Positions 1 through 9,638 of a stretch of 64,000 nucleotides of DNA are shown one piece after another; position 1 is the stretch's first letter, and every line of letters starts with the position of its first letter. The position numbers were made by a program, and so were the translations under genes. The notes beneath the pieces were generated by a model. It was not told the origin of the DNA. It saw only the letters and a list, made by a program, of their open reading frames with translations, and searched no databases. Source of the stretch: Tetramitus jugosus (Eukaryota > Heterolobosea > Eutetramitea > Acrasida > Vahlkampfiidae); NCBI GenBank assembly GCA_937625935.1, contig OW569383.1, positions 186,001 through 250,000 of the forward strand, given 5' to 3'.

Positions 1-2046
1 CTGCCTCTGTTCCCTGGTGCCTCGCAGTACAATCAAGTGGCACGTATTGTGGAGATGCTCGGTATGCCACCTGCGTACTTGTTGGACACTGGTCGCACCT
101 CACGAAAATACTTTAAACGAAAGCCGTACATGATGAATCCGAGTGATCATCCCTATGAGATGAAGACTGAGCAAGAGTACTGCCTGGAGAACAATGATAC
201 ACCAAAAGAGTGGAAACGCTACTTTAACTATACAAAGTTGGACGATCTGATCAAGTATTACTCGTACAAGAATATTCCACAGGAAGAAGTGAAGAATGAG
301 GAGTTGAATCGTGTTGCTCTGATTGATTTGTTGCACGGGTTGTTGCACTGGGATCCCAATCTTCGGTGGACGGCCAATCAAGCAAAGAATCATCCGTTTG
401 TGACTGGTGAACCATTCACTGGACCATTTGTTCCAGAGATTGATGCTGAGAGAACAATGATACCGATCAAGACACAGCACGCTGTTCCCTATGCAACAGC
501 ACCAGTTGCTACATCATGGGGCAACTCGTATCACAATCAACCAATGCCACAGCAACAACAACAGCAATCATTGGGCAAGAGGGTCATGTCTGGTGGTCTC
601 AGTCAGCAATTTGTCACACCTAACTCCTGGGGTCCTCAGACTGGTTTCCTCGGCAGCAACGTCTCATTGGGCAATTTGGGACCAAGTCCCAATCCAATGT
701 TTGGTTCCTACTCTCAAGCTCAACCAGTTGTTCAACAACAACAACAACAAGGAGCACAACAGGAGAAACAAGGTATTCCGATTGGACGTGGCAATCAACA
801 ACAACAATCCTGGAATCAACAGTCCTATGGCAACAACTCTTATGGCTATGGCTCGTCACCCATGTACACCTCTCCCATGTCATCCTCCGGATCCTACATG
901 GGATCATCGCTCAACATGCCTATGGTTCAGGGAACACCCACCAACAACTACAACAATAGTTATTCGAGTAACAGTGGTGGCCATTGGCAGGGAAGTCTTC
1001 CAAATTCATTCAACGGTGGCAATCACATGGCATTCTCCCCTCAACAACAACCACAACAGCAGCAACAACAAAAGTGGTCACAAAAGAAGTCATCCTATCG
1101 TGGAACCTTGTCAGAGCAATTCAATTCGATGCAACTCGACAATTCACCCAATGTTCGACAACGAAGCAGCAGCAGCGCTACTGCATCCTCCTACAACAAC
1201 AGTCCACGACAACAACAACAACAACAGCAGCAGCAACAGCAACAGCTTCAACAGTATGAGAACCACAAGGGCAGAGCGAGAAGAGAATCCTATGCTGGTC
1301 AACCACGATCGCACAAGTCTCAGAAACGACGACCATCCATTCAAGAACAAGAACCTGCCATGCTCAGTGCATCACTGCTCAATGATCCAGACTACTCTTC
1401 CAATGCAGCCAACGAACCTTCATCACCTCCATTCGATTCTGAAATGTCATCATCATCTGACAATTGGAATCCATTCTTCCCAGGAGAGGACTTGGAGTTG
1501 GACGATGCACCACCACCAGCATCATCTACTCATCACAACAACAACAATAGCAGTAATAATTGGTCCAATTCATCATATGGTAACTCTCAAAAGAATAACA
1601 ATTACAACAACAACAACAACAATAATACCAATAATAGTTATCAGAGTCATCAGGGACGCAATCGAAGCAGTTCATTTAACAACAAGAAGGGACAACACAA
1701 CAATGAAAAGGCATATCGGAACAACAATGGAGCTAGTGGTAGCAGTGTTGGATCATTCAAGCAATATCATGGCAATGGCTCATTTGTGAGCTCATCGTCC
1801 TACGATGGCAATTCCTATGATCCCTCCATGATGTATGGATCGTCTCCTGCGATGAACATGACTGGATTAGGATCATCACCCAGTTCCTACTCTAACATGA
1901 ACAACCCGAATAACAATAATAATAGCATATCGGGCAGTGGAAGCTATTCGCATCAAGCAGGTGGATCATGGCGCAATCATAACTCGAATCTCAACAGTTT
2001 CAACAACAACAATCCACCAAAGAAACAACAATCACAGAAGCGGTAG
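1..2046 (+). CDS. YAK1/DYRK-family protein kinase, C-terminal part (5' end outside window)
   Basis: The reading frame is open from the first base, so the gene starts upstream of the window; 681 residues are visible. The first ~140 residues are the end of a kinase C-lobe. The start reads LPLFPGASQYNQ, typical of the DYRK/YAK1 group after the APE region, and LIDLLHGLLHWDPNLRW matches the DPxxR subdomain XI. The rest (about 140-681) is a low-complexity tail rich in Gln, Asn, Ser and Gly with poly-Q runs, as in yeast and Dictyostelium YAK1. By family knowledge YAK1 kinases are cytosolic/nuclear Ser/Thr/Tyr kinases that slow growth under stress. The catalytic loop and activation-loop Tyr are not in the window, so activity cannot be judged. 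YAK1 versus another DYRK is an inference from the sequence around the SQYNQ stretch and the prion-like tail. Confidence 0.85.
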   Translation: MPLFPGASQYNQVARIVEMLGMPPAYLLDTGRTSRKYFKRKPYMMNPSDHPYEMKTEQEYCLENNDTPKEWKRYFNYTKLDDLIKYYSYKNIPQEEVKNEELNRVALIDLLHGLLHWDPNLRWTANQAKNHPFVTGEPFTGPFVPEIDAERTMIPIKTQHAVPYATAPVATSWGNSYHNQPMPQQQQQQSLGKRVMSGGLSQQFVTPNSWGPQTGFLGSNVSLGNLGPSPNPMFGSYSQAQPVVQQQQQQGAQQEKQGIPIGRGNQQQQSWNQQSYGNNSYGYGSSPMYTSPMSSSGSYMGSSLNMPMVQGTPTNNYNNSYSSNSGGHWQGSLPNSFNGGNHMAFSPQQQPQQQQQQKWSQKKSSYRGTLSEQFNSMQLDNSPNVRQRSSSSATASSYNNSPRQQQQQQQQQQQQLQQYENHKGRARRESYAGQPRSHKSQKRRPSIQEQEPAMLSASLLNDPDYSSNAANEPSSPPFDSEMSSSSDNWNPFFPGEDLELDDAPPPASSTHHNNNNSSNNWSNSSYGNSQKNNNYNNNNNNNTNNSYQSHQGRNRSSSFNNKKGQHNNEKAYRNNNGASGSSVGSFKQYHGNGSFVSSSSYDGNSYDPSMMYGSSPAMNMTGLGSSPSSYSNMNNPNNNNNSISGSGSYSHQAGGSWRNHNSNLNSFNNNNPPKKQQSQKR

Positions 2047-2267
2047 AAGGGACGTGTGTTGTTTGAACATGTGGAAAACAAAATGTTTGAAGCTTTTGCT
2101 TTGACTGTGAGAATGAGATCATGACAGTTGATGTGTGGAAAGAGCTCTCGGTGTATGATCTAATGAATATTGTCAGGAACAAACTATTCAGCTTTAGGTT
2201 ATCATTACTCGAGTAGTATTCGTTCAATGGTGCATTCACGCACGTAATGTGTTGTTACTGACACAGA

Positions 2268-2273
2268 AATAAA
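2268..2273 (+). promoter_or_regulatory. AATAAA poly(A) signal of the YAK1-like gene
   Basis: AATAAA lies about 220 bases after the kinase stop codon, in the 359-base gap 2047-2405 between two convergent genes. No other gene is seen in that gap. The assignment is by position only. Confidence 0.4.
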
Positions 2274-2405
2274 ACGACATCTTTCTCCATTCAAAAATAT
2301 GTTCTAATAAGTTTATATGTACAATTGTTTCGTGTCATTGGATGACGCATCGATCATTGATTGATGATGTGGTGGTTGGTGGGTGGTGACTCGTTGTTTG
2401 TCGGT

Positions 2406-2873
2406 CTATGACAAGTGAGAATACTTTGACACCTTTGCCGTTGGATTATCGCCATGGGCCTTGATCGCCTTTTTCACCGCCGTGATCCATGCAGCTCTCT
2501 CTTCTTCGCTGCTTGTCTCTGCAAAGCACACGCGATTTCGACTGTTGAAACTGAAGACGTGCTTCTTGTTCACTTCGATTTCTTCTTCCTTGTCGACAAA
2601 TGATCCACCATGATAAACCATGCCTCCCTTCTTCTTTTTGCCTTCTTCGAAATCTTCTTTCGAATCGAACCAACAAAACTTGTCTTCTCTCACTGCAAAG
2701 TACACTGGTTTCCATTTCTTTAGAATGTCTGTTCTCCTGTTCAAATAACCACTCTTGTACACGATTCTTCCCCATTTGTCTTTTCTGTCCGTGCCATCAG
2801 TATTGTTGGTAGTTGCAGAATGACTATTGTCGGTGGTTGCATGGGTGGTGGTGGTTGTTTCTTCGGCCATCAT
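2406..2873 (-). CDS. Small PH-domain protein
   Basis: This is a 155-residue protein. A Thr/Asn/Ser-rich N-terminus (1-30) precedes one pleckstrin-homology domain at about 38-140. The domain opens with YKSGYLNRR and WKPVYFAVR, the typical first strands with a basic loop that can bind phosphoinositides. It has a Lys-rich beta3-beta4 loop, and it ends with the AAWITAVKKAI helix carrying the invariant PH Trp (Trp129). The domain fills almost the whole protein, so it is probably a stand-alone phosphoinositide-binding adaptor; the lipid is not predictable. The start is the first of two adjacent ATGs (2873, 2870). It converges with the YAK1-like gene and follows MED6 on the same strand. Confidence 0.8.
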   Translation of the reverse strand: MMAEETTTTTHATTDNSHSATTNNTDGTDRKDKWGRIVYKSGYLNRRTDILKKWKPVYFAVREDKFCWFDSKEDFEEGKKKKGGMVYHGGSFVDKEEEIEVNKKHVFSFNSRNRVCFAETSSEEERAAWITAVKKAIKAHGDNPTAKVSKYSHLS

Positions 2874-3122
2874 GATGGTTGTTGTTAGTATATGCCTATC
2901 TATATAGAGAGAGAGATATTGAGTGGTGTTGTTGTTTTGTTGTTGTTGAATCGTTGGAGAGCAGATGTTGAAATTATTGGTATTTTGACCATTAGGGACA
3001 TCACCTGTCGTGAATTGCCCGATTCATCGACGATGACGACGAATCGAACCACCAAACGGAGATACAAGCAATCTGTCAGACAGGTTTACAAGAGGAAAAG
3101 AACTCCAAGCAACGTTTGTGCT

Positions 3123-4168
3123 TTAGGCAAGTTTGACCTTCTTGAGCGCCTGTGGAGACTGCTCAACAGCCATTCCTTGCATCTGAGCACTGCTCAGCGT
3201 TCTCTTTATTAAGTGTTGTGCCTCATTGTTTGCTGTTGCATCTAGAAGCTCAGATTGCTCCTCTCCCGTTGCAACCAACGACGTCTGCTGTTGTTGTTGT
3301 TGCAACTGCAGTTGCTTCTCTTCCATCCGTTTCCTTAGCTCTCCATACGTATCCACTTCCATGTCATAAATAAGCTTGTCCACATGCAATTGGATCTCAT
3401 TCGAGTATGGTGGCCTTGTGCTCTGCTGTATCATCTCTTCTTGAGCAATTCTCCTCTCTTGTTCCCGCTTTTGTTTTTGCTGTAGAGCTTCCTCTGCCGC
3501 CATCGCCGTTTCTTGCTCTTCAAAATTCCAATAATATTGGCCAGTGGTTGACGAGTAGCGCACATTGGGCTGTAAATCATGAAACAACTCATTCATCGAG
3601 TACAGTACGTTGTATAAACGAGCTGAAACTACACTTTGATAGAGTGGAGCTTGAAAAACAAGACCACCCAGTATGTAATAACAATTGGTTGTTGTTACGC
3701 GTCCCTTGTCCACCTTTTCCTTCCGTATCACAAACAAATCAGGTTCATTGGCATAGTGAAGCTTGTATCGCACACCATCTTTGCTTTCGAGCAGTGCAGC
3801 ATCCATTTTTTGCATCTTGATTTGTTCATTGTTGCTCGTTCGATCATAGAATGGATTTCTAATGTTACAAAAGTAGGCCAGAGCAGTGTCTTCTCTCAAC
3901 ACGCCTCCATAGTACTATATATATATGTGTGTATGTGTATGTATGTGTGTGTTGTTGGAAGAAGAATCAATCAATAACAACCATATAACAAAGAACAAAA
4001 TTTGTTCATGTTTGTTAGCTCTTGCTAAGCTCATAGAATACTAGAATACTGACGAACAAAGCACAATTGATATCAACTTACCCTGAGCCATTCATCATCT
4101 CGAAATGTGATGATTGCTAGTTTCTTGATTTGCTTGGCACGGTTGAGCTTTGCTTGATGATCGTCCAT
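3123..4168 (-). CDS. MED6: Mediator complex subunit 6 (MED6), 2 exons
   Basis: Proposed exons are 4168-4082 and 3914-3123, giving 292 residues. The intron (3915-4081, 167 bases) has GTAAGT at its 5' end and TAG at its 3' end, and phase 0. Exon 1 supplies the conserved opening ITFRDDEWLR. Exon 2 supplies NPFYDRTSNNE, LFVIRKEKVDKGR, CYYILGGLVFQAP and GQYYWNF, which follow the MED6 family order. The C-terminus is a Gln-rich coiled coil and a Lys-rich tail. MED6 sits in the Mediator head module and is needed for RNA polymerase II transcription. The start was chosen at the ATG of MDDHQAK; an upstream in-frame ATG at 4264 would add 32 Lys/His-rich residues and seems less likely. The intron carries CA/TA repeats just before the acceptor. 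Confidence 0.88.
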
Positions 4169-4279
4169 TTGTGTTGTTTGCTTTTTTTTCGAACACCACA
4201 AATGAAAAGTGTGAAGTTTGAGATCAAGCTGTGAGTGGAATTTCTGAAGAAATCGGTTCATCATATGGATTTGGTGTAC

Positions 4280-4285
4280 TTTATT
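4280..4285 (-). promoter_or_regulatory. AATAAA poly(A) signal of the dynamin gene
   Basis: TTTATT on the + strand (AATAAA on the coding strand) starts 14 bases after the dynamin stop codon. The 130-base gap to the MED6 start holds nothing else recognisable. Confidence 0.45.
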
Positions 4286-4298
4286 AGAATTATGAAAT

Positions 4299-7200
4299 CT
4301 AGAGTCTCAAGTCTCTGACTTCAGCAATGATTTGTTGTGCGTTCTGCAAAACAACCAACATCTTGGCAGTTGCCTTTCTCTTGGCTGCAACTGCGTCATT
4401 CTCTCTCAACAATTCCTCAAACAGATCTTCCTTGTACAAATGTCTGACCAGTTCGCTTTGCAAATCAGCCTTACTCTTGTTGACCAAGAAACACATGACA
4501 GCCTTTGGCACGCTATCACTGATGCTCTTTCTGACAATGTTGAAATATTCCTTGAGCAGAGCTCTAATGATATCACTTTCTCTCTTCTCACGATCAGTGG
4601 CAGCATTTTGATAAGAGTTGTAATCCTAAGGTCATAATAACAAACAAAAAAGAACAAGGGTTAGCACTCATCGTCAGTACTGAAAAAAACATAACAGAAG
4701 AGAGGAGGTCATGAGAAATGCGCAAGCTTCTTCTGCCTGCTCACTGTGAAGGTATGTATCACATATCGATATCTACCGTTATCTGTGGAATATTGCCCAA
4801 TGTGTTGTACTGGTGGCTGTTATCGTATTGCTCTTGATACACTGGTTGCTGTTGCACAACAACAGGTTCAGGTTCAGGCGCAGGTGTGGCATTCTTTGCG
4901 TTTGGTTGGCTGTATGTATATGAGTATGGGTCTTCGTTTTGTACACCTTTGTGTGGATTACTCTCCTCCTCATCCTCCAAGTCGTCCAATTCCTTTCTTC
5001 CACCAAAGAAGTTTGATAGGAAAGATTGCTTTGGAGGAGGACGACGAGCAGCAGGTGGAGTAGAGGTATTCACAGTGGGTTTGGTTGGAAGATTTGCTGT
5101 TGGAGTAGTCTTTGATGGTTGCTTTGGTTGTGTCTTGGAAACATTGAACCATTCATCTTCTTCCTTTGGCTAATATATACATACATCACACACCACGGAC
5201 ACAGACACATACGTACACACACACACACACGTCAGTAATTGCACATTGCAACCACAGAGGGAGGATAACCATGTAAATCAATCGATGGTGAGCATTCAAA
5301 CTGAGACCAAAATAATGTGTGAACTACTCTTATTAAATGCTCGGGGAATCAACCCTAAACTCATCGTTTGCTCATAATATGTTTCCTCCCTCTTCAAGTC
5401 GCAATGATGAATCACTAATCACGACGCGAGCACACCGATACACCATATGAAGCCAGCAGATAACGATTTTTTGCGACATAGAACACACAGACTCAAGAAG
5501 AATGCTGCCATGCGCTCATTTGCTCATGATATCTCCTCCCTCTTCACAAAATAAAAAAAGTTGTGTAACAACTGTAAAAGGAAACATACCTTGTTGATTG
5601 GTTGAAGGTGAGGTTGTGGTTGTTGCTGTTGTTGTGGAATTGGTGGTTGTCTTCCTTGTTGCATTGGTTGTTGTGGTTGTTGTTGCATTTGCTGTGCTGG
5701 TTGCTCAGCTTGGTTGATGAGCATGAATGCACTTTGTCCACCGTTGAAGAAATCTGGATGATTCGTGTTAATGTATGCCATTTCGATCTGAATCAAATTC
5801 ACAATAAAGGTCTTCAATGGTTGTTGGTATTCTCTCAACAGAGTAATCACAAATTCCTTTGTTCTGTCCTTCAAGTTAGGGAATCTAGTCAATCCCTTCT
5901 CACAGTGCTCAACAACAGTTGCCAACTCTTCAAACACTTGATCAACACATCTGATGGCTGGTTCTTCCAATTGCTTCACTTGTCTCTTGACCAACATTTC
6001 GAATGCAGCTTCAGGGATGAACAGAGATGTTCTTGGACCCTTTGCGTTACGGATGGCAGTACGAATATCAGACTCATTCAAATTCTCACAGCTGTCCATC
6101 TTTAACAAGAATGGCAAGAATTTCTTTGTGAAGATGTGATTGATTCTGGCACCACCAAACAAGTCATTTGTGGTCAAGTCCACATTTCTACCTTCGATGG
6201 ACTCGTTGTAATCAGTGGAGAACTTGGTCAACAATTGGAGCAAGAGAGCACCGTTAGACATGTTGGATTCGGAGACTGGAACACCGTATTCGCCCAATCT
6301 TTGCTGTGCTTGTTGAATCAGTGCAGAAATTTTGGTTCTAATCTCTGGCAACACCTCACGAATGTGATTCAACAGAATGGTGTTCAGTGTCTTTGCCAAG
6401 TAGCGAGTACCCATGCGCTCAGCCATTGATTTGTAAGCAGGGTGCTTTTGGAAGAAGAGCGCTTCGTCCTTTACAGCTTCTCTGATACTCTTGTTGCTGT
6501 TAATGTCGCTTTGACCACGATTGACAACACCAATGAACCCTCTCTTCAATGGAATGACCTTGCCAGACAAAACATCAACGGCGTCAGTGCCTCTGTCCAT
6601 GAGATCCAACTTTGTCAAGACACCCAATGTTCTGTCACCTCTCTTGTCAACCTCAGCGGCCAACTTGAGAGCATCACTGTTGGCCAAATCAGTGTTGGCT
6701 GCAGTCACAGCCAAAATGATACAGTTTGGTTTGCTAATGTACTGAAGAATCATGTTTCTGATTTGATTCTCAATGTCTCTCGGTTGATCACCAACAGGAA
6801 CCTTGGTAATACCAGGCAAATCGATCAAGGTCAAATTCAAAACGTGTGGAGAGTAAATCTTCAAGTGAATTGGCAATGGTGAAATACCCTTGTTCTTACC
6901 AGTCAATCGATCAGTTTCATTGTTGATTTCTTGACGAAGTTGATCAAAATCAAATATCTTCTTGTTAGGCATGTGCAAAAACTCTCCCCATTCCTCATTG
7001 TTGTTCTCACTCTTTTGTTGAGCTTGTTCATCTGAAGCAGTCGCATTTTGATTCTTTGGTGTGTGAATCAATTGGAGCACAAGAGGTCTTCTCGTCACAA
7101 TACCTGTTCCTCTTGGTAGAAAATCTCTACCCACAATGTTTTCGAGCACAGAGCTTTTACCTGTTTTTACAAAAATTGTGGTTTTTGCGCCAAAAAAAAG

Positions 7201-7422
7201 TGATCAAAAAAAATGTCAGCAAGTCGAAAAAAAAGAATATTGGTAAGTTGAGTGTTCGTAATCAATTTTTTTGTCATGGCAAACTAGAAAGAAGTGATAT
7301 TGATGCATACCTGAAGATTGACTTCCAACAACGGCAATTTGTGGCAAGTCAATGGTATCTAGCATTCCTACAGAGTGAAACACATCTTGTAGTTTATTGA
7401 TGATTGGGATGAGCCGTTCCAT
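4299..7422 (-). CDS. Dynamin-related GTPase (DRP1/DNM1 type), 4 exons
   Basis: Proposed exons are 7422-7311, 7160-5590, 5169-4777 and 4625-4299, joined by GT-AG introns of 150, 420 and 151 bases; the product is 800 residues. The GTPase domain has the P-loop GSQSSGKS (33-40), DLPG (151-154) and TKLD (220-223). The middle domain follows. A Gln/Pro-rich variable region spans the exon 2/3 junction, and exon 4 is a clean GTPase effector domain. There is no PH domain. Together this fits the DRP1/DNM1 class that assembles on mitochondria, peroxisomes or endosomes to cut membranes; which organelle is not predictable. The first intron splits the codon of P-loop Gly38. The exon 3 donor (GTAGAT) is the weakest junction. 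The gene is divergent from the PCNA-like gene. Confidence 0.9.
5215..5232. repeat. (AC)9 dinucleotide repeat in a dynamin intron
   Basis: Nine perfect AC units lie inside the 420-base second intron of the dynamin gene, near its 3' end as read on the coding strand. Similar CA/TA tracts precede the MED6 acceptor at 3915-3950. It is a simple repeat with no function seen. Confidence 0.9.
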
Positions 7423-7723
7423 TGTTTTCTTTTTAAGTTAATTGATATAATTACAGTTGTTGTCGTTTTGTTGTTTGTTGTTTTTCTTTCAACTTTCGAA
7501 GCTTTTTTTGTTTTGGGGTTTTCTGCTCTCTAGATCCCCTTTGGTCATTCTCCCGACGGCGAAGTTGGATTCCTCAACTTCTGTTCGAGAACGAAAGTGG
7601 AATCGGGGTTTTGGGGAATCATACAACGCCCAACCGACACCACCAATACAAGAATACCACCAATTTTCCTCAACTACAGAAGAATTTGTTCACAACACTG
7701 GTTTTCACAACAAAAAGTTTCGA

Positions 7724-8743
7724 ATGTCGTTAGATTCTGGAGACAAGGAAGGAGACATTAAATTTCGTATTGCCCATGCCGAAGCTTTCTGGATCGTCAT
7801 GAAAATATTGAATGACTTTTGTGAGATTGTAAATTTTGAGTTTAGTAAAGAAGGTCTCAATATTGTAGCAACAGACAGTACGTTGTTTTCTCCAAATGGA
7901 ATTTTTTGTATTCTTCAACACGCAACAACGATTGATACACTAACAACAAAGTCAGCTTCCAACGTCGTTTTGTTCAAACTTTTTCTATCCAGTAGTCACT
8001 GTCTTGTTTTTCAAACGAAAAAGCTCCAAAAGACTGTGACCGTTGGAGTGAACTTAAAGTTGTTGTGCAGTGGGCTCCAAAGTTGCAAGAAGGATTATGA
8101 GTTGTACCTGATCATCAATCCCAGTGAAGATCGTCTGACACTCTACTCACGCAAAAGCACAAGAGAGTTGTATTACAAGATATCTCAATTCCTAGTTCTA
8201 GATCAAGAAAAGTACGACATTGAGCAAGAGATGGACTATGAGGTTGAGATTCTCATGTCCAGTCGAGCACTGAGTGATGTGATAATTGATGTGAAATGTG
8301 TCAAGGCAGATGCCATCTCCGTTGCAGTGGTCCAAGAAGACGACTCAAACCGTGAGAAACAACAAGCAAGCTTAATTTGGGAAACAAGCTCCTCACTTCA
8401 AACAGTTCGAGCTCATATTGCAATCGGAGGACAAGACAGTGCACTGAACTGGAAGACGTCTGAGAGCCAAACAAGAGCCAACAACAAGAGAAGTATTGAA
8501 AACAGTTATTCCATGCGTGCCATAGACACGTTGACAAGAACAAGCAAGATTAGTGAGACAGTGTTGATTCAAATCGGTGAGTCGAAGCCTCTGTCATTCA
8601 CCTTCAAATTGGATCAAAATGTGGGCTTTTTCCAATTCTTTGTTGCGCCCTACGTCACAGATGACGATCTAGAGGAAGAGGAGGAGGAGGATGAAGACAT
8701 GCCATCTCTCACTTCAGCTTCATCATCATCATCATCATTATAA
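7724..8743 (+). CDS. Diverged PCNA-like sliding clamp
   Basis: The product is 339 residues, longer than the usual ~260 of PCNA. The N-terminal half has the PCNA pattern: FRIAHAEAFWIVMKILNDF, then GLNIVATDST and VGVNLKLLCSGL (PCNA has GVNL at this place). The C-terminus matches PCNA domain 2 closely: YSMRAIDTLTRTSKIS, KPLSFTFKLD, FFQFFVAPYV and an acidic tail. The extra length is an inserted segment before YSMRA and a long Asp/Glu/Ser tail. PCNA rings hold polymerases and repair enzymes on DNA. This copy is too diverged to be the normal replication clamp, so a special or meiotic paralogue, or a 9-1-1-like subunit, is inferred. The ATG at 7724 was chosen from homology; the frame stays open back to about 7457 in the divergent promoter region. 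Confidence 0.75.
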   Translation: MSLDSGDKEGDIKFRIAHAEAFWIVMKILNDFCEIVNFEFSKEGLNIVATDSTLFSPNGIFCILQHATTIDTLTTKSASNVVLFKLFLSSSHCLVFQTKKLQKTVTVGVNLKLLCSGLQSCKKDYELYLIINPSEDRLTLYSRKSTRELYYKISQFLVLDQEKYDIEQEMDYEVEILMSSRALSDVIIDVKCVKADAISVAVVQEDDSNREKQQASLIWETSSSLQTVRAHIAIGGQDSALNWKTSESQTRANNKRSIENSYSMRAIDTLTRTSKISETVLIQIGESKPLSFTFKLDQNVGFFQFFVAPYVTDDDLEEEEEEDEDMPSLTSASSSSSSL

Positions 8744-8784
8744 CAATATGCTACTGAAATCAATCTTGACCAAAAATGGTTGTT

Positions 8785-9381
8785 TTACTCGAGTGCAAGC
8801 GTTTCATTCGATTCAGAGCTCTCTTCTTGCGATTTTTTATCTGTCGTCGTTGTCGCTGTTGCCTCTTTCGATGCACTCTTGTTACGCTCCACTTCTCCCA
8901 CACTCTCAATCAAAAATCTTTTCTCTTCGTCGTCAAACATTTTGGCCACGTTCCACAAAAAGGTCTTTGTGCACAATCGACTCAAAATTTTTGATTTTTG
9001 ATTCATTGTTAATAATTGTGCGACGTGGGTATTCGCGGCGCTAGCATTTCCACCATAACCATGTCTATTACTACTATTATTGTTGTTCTCTCTCTGTAGA
9101 ATGGCTTGTTTTCTGTTTTCAACCTTGATTTGTCGCAATCCCTTATCAAATGCATTCTGATTCAAGTTCAATGATCTCACATAACGATCTACAAACGTCT
9201 TTTCTAGCGTGTCTTTTTTCAGTGATGAGACAGAGATTGGCTTTTGAGTATGATTGGTGTTGTTGTTTGCTGTTGTTTTGGAAGGTTTTTGGATGATTGC
9301 TTTGGTTGATTTCTTGATTGTTTTTTCGAGGTTGGCCCTTCGTTCGAGGCTGTTGCTCTTGTTGCTCGGTGTCGTCGTCAT
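8785..9381 (-). CDS. Lysine-rich protein of unknown function
   Basis: This is a 198-residue protein from the ATG at 9381. The frame is open further upstream, but only a TTG begins it. I do not recognise it. Residues 1-60 are Lys/Thr/Asn-rich and likely disordered, with NLS-like basic clusters. The middle (about 60-160) looks folded and helical, for example KTFVDRYVRSLNLNQNAF and KTFLWNVAKMFDDEEKRFLI. The C-terminus is Glu/Ser/Thr-rich. It converges with the PCNA-like gene with a 41-base gap. A nuclear or nucleolar role is only a guess from the basic composition. Confidence 0.6.
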   Translation of the reverse strand: MTTTPSNKSNSLERRANLEKTIKKSTKAIIQKPSKTTANNNTNHTQKPISVSSLKKDTLEKTFVDRYVRSLNLNQNAFDKGLRQIKVENRKQAILQRENNNNSSNRHGYGGNASAANTHVAQLLTMNQKSKILSRLCTKTFLWNVAKMFDDEEKRFLIESVGEVERNKSASKEATATTTTDKKSQEESSESNETLALE

Positions 9382-9638
9382 TTTTTCGTTCTTCGTTCGA
9401 GGCTGTTGCTCTTTTGTTTTATGGCGGGTGGTGTTCGACTTTTTGTCATGTCGGACTTGGTAATTCAATTATTTTGCTGAACTTCAATCATGTGAAGCCC
9501 GATGTGTGAGTTTGATGAACAGTTCCTTCAAAACCATCAAATAAATTATGAAAGAAGTGACAATGAGACTATTGGCTGCAACAGTCTAGTTCATCAATAG
9601 GGGAGTGATTTTACAAGGTTGATATCTATTGTAGGATT

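Noticed and set aside
491-1789. Long open frames in other phases of the YAK1-like tail
   Set aside because: They are shadows of CAA/AAC repeats: the other phases read Thr/Asn/His repeats with no domain.
5170-5589. Possible coding use of the long dynamin intron
   Set aside because: Stops in all frames on the coding strand, CA repeats and good GT-AG ends.
7457-7723. In-frame extension of the PCNA-like gene
   Set aside because: No ATG fits the fold better than 7724, and the stretch lies in the divergent promoter.
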